A DNA stretch of 9,421 nucleotides from Phycisphaerales bacterium (GTDB lineage: Bacteria > Planctomycetota > Phycisphaerae > Phycisphaerales > UBA1924), in NCBI GenBank assembly GCA_016764015.1, contig JAESSR010000331.1:1-9421 (forward strand), written 5' to 3'. Below, piece by piece: positions 5,830 through 9,421 of the stretch. The position numbers and the translations under genes are program-made. Every line of letters begins with the position of its first letter. Positions within the stretch are counted from its first letter, which is position 1. The notes below the pieces were generated by a model that searched no databases, was not told the origin of the DNA, and worked only from the letters and a program-made list of their open reading frames with translations.

Positions 5830-7515
5830 ATGAAAATTGCACTCGCACAGCTCAATCCAACCGTCGGCGACCTCGCGGGCAACACCAGCAAAATCATCGA
5901 TGCGATCAACGCTGCACGCGAGCAAGGCGCCAAGTTGGTTGTCTTTTCGGAGCTTGTCATATGCGGCTATCCGCCTCGGGATCTTTTGCATGTCGAAGGC
6001 TTTGTCGAAGAATGTGCGGCGATGGTCAATTCCATCGGCGAGAACCATACGAAGGACATCTCGATCATCATCGGCACGCCATTGCCTGTAGATACGCAAG
6101 AAGGAGTCTCCAACTCGCTCGTCGTCTACACGAACAACAAGTATATTACCTATTACGATAAGCGATTGCTCCCCACTTACGATGTCTTCGATGAGGATCG
6201 CTATTTCGCCGCTGGCGATGAATATTGCGTCGTGCTAATCGGCGATCTCAAGGTCGGGCTCGCGATTTGTGAAGACCTCTGGCAGGGCGATGACTCAGGA
6301 TTTTCCAGCCGATACGCCAGCGATACGAATCCTGTCGCCGAACTCATTGCCCATGGCGCACAGATTATCATCGCGCCGTCGGCATCGCCGTTTGTCCTTG
6401 GAAAAGAGCACAAGCACATCGATATCCTCGCAGCTCATGCACGCGAGCACACAGTCCCTGTCGTCTCGGTGAATCAAGTCGGCGCGAATGACGACCTCAT
6501 CTTTTCGGGTCAATCTGTTGTTGTTGATCAGCAAGGAAAGGTCTGTGCTCAATGCAAACGCTTCGATGAAGGCTTGATCGTGTTCGACACCGAACAACTC
6601 TCGCCGACTGAACATTCGCCAATGGACGACGAGCACATCATCATCGATGCGCTCACACTGGGCATCCATGACTATGTGAACAAATGCGGGTTCAAGAAGG
6701 TCTGTCTCGGGCTTTCTGGCGGGATCGACTCAGCAATCGTCGCTGCACTTGCAGTCCGCGCACTGGGCAAGGACAATGTTCTTGGCGTTTCTATGCCGGG
6801 CAAGTTTAGTTCTGATCATTCAAAGACCGACGCATTCGACCTGGCGGCCAACATGGGCATGAACTGCATCACCATGCCGATCGAGACTGGTTTTGCAGGG
6901 GTTTGCGAGTCGCTCAACCCTGCGTTCGATCAAATCAATCAGCCTAAGCTCGGCGAATCACTCCCTGATATCACCCAAGAGAATCTCCAATCACGCATCC
7001 GAGGCACCATGATGATGGCGCTCTCGAACCGTACAGGTGCGCTGGTTTTAACAACGGGAAATAAGTCTGAGATCGCGGTTGGCTATTGCACACTCTATGG
7101 CGACATGAACGGCGGGCTCGCGGTCATCGCCGATATCCCAAAGACCATGGTCTTCAAAGTCTGCCGATACATGAACGAACACTATAAAGCACTCGGATAC
7201 GACTCGCCACCGATCCCGGCGAACACGATCGAAAAACCGCCGAGCGCCGAACTCGCCCCCAACCAACTCGATTCTGATTCACTCCCTGACTACACCATCC
7301 TTGATGAAATTATTCAGCGCCATATCGAAGGGCATCAGAACGCGTCACGGATCATCGAAGAAACAAGCTTCGATGCTGATACAGTGAATCGAATCTGCAA
7401 ACTCATCGATCGCAACGAATACAAACGCCAGCAGATGGCGGTTGGTCTCAAGGTAACCACCAAAGCCTTCGGCCCCGGACGCCGCATGCCCATCGCACAC
7501 CGCTGGACACGGTAA
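5830..7515 (+). CDS. nadE: Glutamine-dependent NAD+ synthetase
   Basis: Catalyses the last step of NAD+ synthesis in the cytoplasm: ATP-dependent amidation of nicotinic acid adenine dinucleotide, with ammonia taken from glutamine. The 561-residue length is normal for the two-domain form. Residues about 1-255 are the CN-hydrolase (nitrilase-like) glutaminase domain, with the triad visible as E41 (FSELVICGYPPRDLL), K111 (YYDKRLLPTYDVFDE) and C147 (GLAICEDLW). Residues about 270-561 are the NAD synthetase domain, with the ATP pyrophosphatase P-loop SGGIDS at 296-301, the PGKFSSDHS loop, the TTGNKSEIAVGYCTLYGDMNGG segment that contacts the NaAD substrate, and the conserved KPPSAEL and PNQLDSDSLPDY segments. 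The end KAFGPGRRMPIAHRW is also typical. No frameshift or missing active-site residue is seen, so it should be active on glutamine. The gene stands alone, between a REP-like repeat and a hairpin, and is probably transcribed singly. Confidence 0.97.
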   Translation: MKIALAQLNPTVGDLAGNTSKIIDAINAAREQGAKLVVFSELVICGYPPRDLLHVEGFVEECAAMVNSIGENHTKDISIIIGTPLPVDTQEGVSNSLVVYTNNKYITYYDKRLLPTYDVFDEDRYFAAGDEYCVVLIGDLKVGLAICEDLWQGDDSGFSSRYASDTNPVAELIAHGAQIIIAPSASPFVLGKEHKHIDILAAHAREHTVPVVSVNQVGANDDLIFSGQSVVVDQQGKVCAQCKRFDEGLIVFDTEQLSPTEHSPMDDEHIIIDALTLGIHDYVNKCGFKKVCLGLSGGIDSAIVAALAVRALGKDNVLGVSMPGKFSSDHSKTDAFDLAANMGMNCITMPIETGFAGVCESLNPAFDQINQPKLGESLPDITQENLQSRIRGTMMMALSNRTGALVLTTGNKSEIAVGYCTLYGDMNGGLAVIADIPKTMVFKVCRYMNEHYKALGYDSPPIPANTIEKPPSAELAPNQLDSDSLPDYTILDEIIQRHIEGHQNASRIIEETSFDADTVNRICKLIDRNEYKRQQMAVGLKVTTKAFGPGRRMPIAHRWTR

Positions 7516-7532
7516 ACTCTTCCATTGGTGCC

Positions 7533-7564
7533 GTGGTTAAAATCTCGAAGAGATTTCTAACCAC
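7533..7564. terminator. Hairpin between convergent genes, probable terminator
   Basis: GTGGTTAAAATCTC (7533-7546), loop GAA, and GAGATTTCTAACCAC (7550-7564) form a 14-bp stem with a single bulged C at 7557. It lies 17 bp after the nadE stop and overlaps the stop codon (7557-7559) and last codons of the convergent membrane zinc-ribbon gene. There is no long T run on either side, so it is not a textbook intrinsic terminator, but position and stem length suggest that it ends or protects both transcripts. Confidence 0.55.
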
Positions 7565-8381
7565 GATCTTCATTGCCCCAACGATCATCAGCCGCGATTG
7601 CTTTGCCGCATTCTGGACAGGTATCGGCTTCGAGTTGATAAAGCAGGTATCCACAACTGCACCGCGGCTCTTCGACCTCAACCCGAATCTTGAGCCGACA
7701 GCCAGAACACCTTGATTCACGATTCGATTGTGCCTCGACTATTACCCCACATCGCGGACAGGTCATCGACACCAGCATCGTCGAACCAAGCACACCGGGC
7801 TCATCATCACCGGGCTTTGAACCAAACAACGCAAGCATACCCGTCGCGATCGTCGTCCCCGTGGTGAGAATCACACTAATCCACATCACCCGTAAATACC
7901 CACGCCCCCAATACCCCGTCCCCTCATTCGCAAACCCAAATACTATCATCCCAACCATCGCCAACGAAAAGACGACCGAACTCCACTTGAGCACCGACCC
8001 ACCCAATCCCCTCGTCTTGATGGGCCACACAAAGACCCGATGCGCCAGCCCGCCGGCGAGCGCAAACGAAATCGAACCACTCGAAAACACAATGCTCTCC
8101 CACCGCCAACTCAGCGGGCGATTAAACCAGATACCAACCAAGAAAAACACCAACGAAACAATCAGCCCGACCAGACTCAGTCCCCGAGTCATCGGCATCC
8201 GCCGCCCGTAAATCATCAAGGCCATCCCACCAAGCACATAGAACCCGGTGAGTATAATTGAGCCGAGCATCTCATCACCAAATCGCCATCTCGGAAACAG
8301 CACCGCGACCGCACCGCCGACCATCGCCAGAACGATAAACCCAAGAAACCCCCAGAGCAGCATCTGTTTTCGATTCATCAT
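7557..8381 (-). CDS. Polytopic membrane protein with two C-terminal zinc ribbons
   Basis: A 274-residue protein of unknown function. Residues 1-190 carry about six hydrophobic segments (near 6-30, 38-56, 66-84, 94-112, 130-150 and 166-188) with few polar motifs. A short linker leads to a cysteine-rich cytoplasmic-type tail. The first ribbon has CPRC (C208, C211) and CSGC (C225, C228). The second has CSCGYLLYQLEADTCPECG (C241, C243, C255, C258), the CGYxLxxL...CPECG form very common in planctomycete proteins; its first cysteine pair is CxC, not CxxC. Zinc binding is likely, and such tails may mediate protein or nucleic-acid contacts. ATG 8381 is followed directly by a second ATG (8378). GGGGA lies 2 or 5 bases upstream of these. 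An in-frame TTG at 8429 is possible but would add only a repeat-encoded stretch. It is downstream of the DinB gene by 69 bp on the same strand. Confidence 0.72.
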   Translation of the reverse strand: MMNRKQMLLWGFLGFIVLAMVGGAVAVLFPRWRFGDEMLGSIILTGFYVLGGMALMIYGRRMPMTRGLSLVGLIVSLVFFLVGIWFNRPLSWRWESIVFSSGSISFALAGGLAHRVFVWPIKTRGLGGSVLKWSSVVFSLAMVGMIVFGFANEGTGYWGRGYLRVMWISVILTTGTTIATGMLALFGSKPGDDEPGVLGSTMLVSMTCPRCGVIVEAQSNRESRCSGCRLKIRVEVEEPRCSCGYLLYQLEADTCPECGKAIAADDRWGNEDRG

Positions 8382-8406
8382 TGTCCCCGTTAGGATTGTC
8401 CCCGTT
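8380..8406 (-). repeat. Tandem 12-bp direct repeat before the zinc-ribbon gene
   Basis: AACGGGGACAAT occurs twice on the minus strand, at 8395-8406 and 8380-8391, separated by CCT, so the period is 15 bp. The second copy runs into the ATG at 8381. It could be a regulator binding site, a small slippage duplication of a ribosome-binding region (GGGGA), or, if translation started at TTG 8429, a five-residue repeat in the protein. Confidence 0.6.
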
Positions 8407-8450
8407 TCGGCCCATTCCCAATACGCCAAATGCCCATTCGGACAAAGCCA

Positions 8451-8996
8451 TCACCAGGTTCCAGCATACCGAGTTGTAGAATCTGTGCCTGCGTCACGAA
8501 CCGCGAGTTGATAGAGGCGCTTTGAAAGCTGACGGAGGTGCAATGCATCGTGGGCACACCATGCGGCCAGCAAATCCGATGCGACCATATTACCAAACTG
8601 TGGATGTGCCTTCGTGCTCGACCAATCAGGATCATCCAATGCATGGAGCTTCTCGATATTCTTCGCTCGCAGCTCTACAAACCGCGCGAGCTCTGATTTG
8701 AGATCACGCGATTGATAGTCGCGAGCCTTTGCCCAGCCTTCGGGATCAATCTTCGGCCAATCTAGCTGGGGATCTTCTAGCGTTAACAACACCCGTGTCG
8801 GAAAGTCTTCGGATTCTTCATCTGCCAAGTGGCACACGATTTCAAGGGCTGACCACGAATCGGTATCAGGCTTCCAGATCAAATCCGCCGATGAAAAAAC
8901 CCCTGCCACCGCGGGCAATGTATGCCCGAACCGTGCGAGCCGATTGATCAACGCATCGGGAACGAATCCTGGTTTGTAAGAATCCACCGAAGCCAT
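8451..8996 (-). CDS. DinB superfamily protein (putative metal-dependent four-helix protein)
   Basis: A 181-residue protein of the DinB/YfiT-like superfamily, four-helix-bundle proteins with a three-histidine metal site. The histidines are visible as H56 in SWSALEIVCHLADEE, and H149 and H153 in AAWCAHDALHLRQL, in the usual positions at the ends of helices 2 and 4. The N-terminal part (residues 12-45: INRLARFGHTLPAVAGVF, then W-K-P-D-T-D-SWS) follows the common pattern in which a first helix is followed by a WxPxxxxWS turn. Some family members are thiol transferases (for example bacillithiol or mycothiol enzymes), but many have no known function, and nothing here indicates a substrate. The gene ATG overlaps the stop of the upstream gene by one base (TAATG), so the two are probably translated in coupled fashion. 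No SOS box was noticed, so the DinB name should not be taken as DNA-damage control. Confidence 0.85.
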   Translation of the reverse strand: MASVDSYKPGFVPDALINRLARFGHTLPAVAGVFSSADLIWKPDTDSWSALEIVCHLADEESEDFPTRVLLTLEDPQLDWPKIDPEGWAKARDYQSRDLKSELARFVELRAKNIEKLHALDDPDWSSTKAHPQFGNMVASDLLAAWCAHDALHLRQLSKRLYQLAVRDAGTDSTTRYAGTW

Positions 8997-9421
8997 TAGC
9001 TGCTGCCCGCACGCATCCTATCGATTCCCTTTGGATACGGATAACTCGGGAACACGCCGACATCGGCGCAGTGCCACATCGCGGGCGAAGGATACACATC
9101 CCCTCGGAATCCTGAGTCGTGCATTGTCTGCACCACCGTCTCAAAGCTCGGCTCATCAAGATGCTGGTCATCTTTCACCAGTTTGTTGGACATCGCCCCG
9201 AGGAACGAAACGCTGCACACAGGTCGGCGATCAGCGCGACCTTGGAGCATTTTGTTGATCGTCTGGAACCCACGAGACAAATCACCAACCGTGAAATATT
9301 CTCTTCCGCGTGGACGCAACAACGCGAGCACCAACACCGAATCGAGATCATACTTCAAAATGTAAGGCTCACGATCATGGGCAGCATGCACCTGCACCGA
9401 CTCTTGGAACATCTTGGCATA
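8996..9421 (-). CDS. Unrecognised protein, C-terminal part (5' end outside window)
   Basis: The last 141 residues of a gene that runs out of the window on the right. The frame is open to the edge, with three codons before the ATG at 9412, so that methionine is probably internal. I do not recognise the family. The segment is soluble, mixed alpha/beta in look, with no membrane span. Notable stretches are PYILKYDLDSVLVLALLRP, FTVGDLSRGFQTINKMLQG, VCSVSFLGAMSNKLVKD and the end AMWHCADVGVFPSYPYPKG. It has two cysteines, four histidines and no catalytic motif that I can name. Its TAA stop overlaps the ATG of the DinB-superfamily gene by one base, so the two should be in one operon, and the zinc-ribbon gene may follow in the same transcript. 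A real gene is supported by the long clean frame and this coupling; the function is unknown. Confidence 0.65.
   Translation of the reverse strand, partial: YAKMFQESVQVHAAHDREPYILKYDLDSVLVLALLRPRGREYFTVGDLSRGFQTINKMLQGRADRRPVCSVSFLGAMSNKLVKDDQHLDEPSFETVVQTMHDSGFRGDVYPSPAMWHCADVGVFPSYPYPKGIDRMRAGSS

Noticed and set aside
5819..5833. Four-codon mini-ORF (ATG ATT GTC CAA TGA) overlapping the nadE start
   Set aside because: Could be a regulatory leader peptide, but it is so short that chance is the simpler explanation, and the candidate -10 box overlaps it.
6295..6669. 124-codon minus-strand open frame within nadE
   Set aside because: nadE is intact and highly conserved here; this is its shadow.
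7690..8211. 173-codon plus-strand open frame opposite the zinc-ribbon gene
   Set aside because: Composition is extreme in P, T, N and S and it mirrors the membrane-protein codons; the minus-strand gene has clear spans and zinc ribbons.
1..9421. CRISPR array, tRNA, rRNA, insertion sequence, toxin-antitoxin or defence genes
   Set aside because: No regularly spaced repeats, cloverleaf sequences, transposase motifs or matching small gene pairs were found on either strand by eye.

Overview
The window reads like a stretch of ordinary chromosome from a planctomycete, most likely of the class Phycisphaerae. This is an inference from protein style: a short secreted protein with a PEP-CTERM-like tail, a membrane protein ending in zinc ribbons of the CGYxL...CPECG type, a GT-C glycosyltransferase with a C-terminal soluble domain, and base composition a little above 50% GC. 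There is no rRNA or other marker gene to fix the lineage.

Layout. Positions 1-1265 (+) hold a translationally coupled proton-channel operon: the 3' end of an exbB/tolQ/motA-type gene, then two different exbD/tolR-type genes, each joined to the previous one by an ATGA overlap. A secreted PEP-CTERM-like protein (1285-1989, +) follows and abuts, with no gap, a convergent and divergent-in-sequence Fur-family regulator (1990-2478, -). A 62-bp divergent promoter region (2479-2540) separates the regulator from a two-gene membrane-glycan cassette on the + strand: a GT-C-type glycosyltransferase (2541-4649) and an ATGA-overlapped UPF0104/flippase-like membrane protein (4646-5722). A composite palindromic repeat, with the look of a REP doublet, fills the gap before a complete glutamine-dependent NAD+ synthetase gene (5830-7515, +). 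A strong hairpin separates this from a minus-strand group: a membrane protein with two zinc ribbons (7557-8381), a DinB-superfamily protein (8451-8996), and the 3' end of an unrecognised gene (8996-9421) joined to the DinB gene by a TAATG overlap.

How the genes work together. The ExbB-ExbD-ExbD proteins should form an inner-membrane, proton-motive-force-driven motor that energises outer-membrane transport or a related envelope process. The glycosyltransferase and flippase-like protein probably act together on a lipid-linked sugar or lipid substrate. NadE is housekeeping NAD+ synthesis. The Fur paralogue sits between the motor operon and the glycan cassette, and its divergent promoter could also control the glycosyltransferase; this is not proven by the sequence.

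I found no mobile element genes, CRISPR array, tRNA, rRNA or defence system, and no strong sign of a wholly new system. The most interesting points are the Fur-family protein that has lost almost all metal ligands, the REP-like palindrome pair, a candidate operator overlapping the fur -10 box, and gene starts that seem to lack Shine-Dalgarno sites and lie very close to -10-like boxes. All intergenic gaps are shorter than 300 bases.
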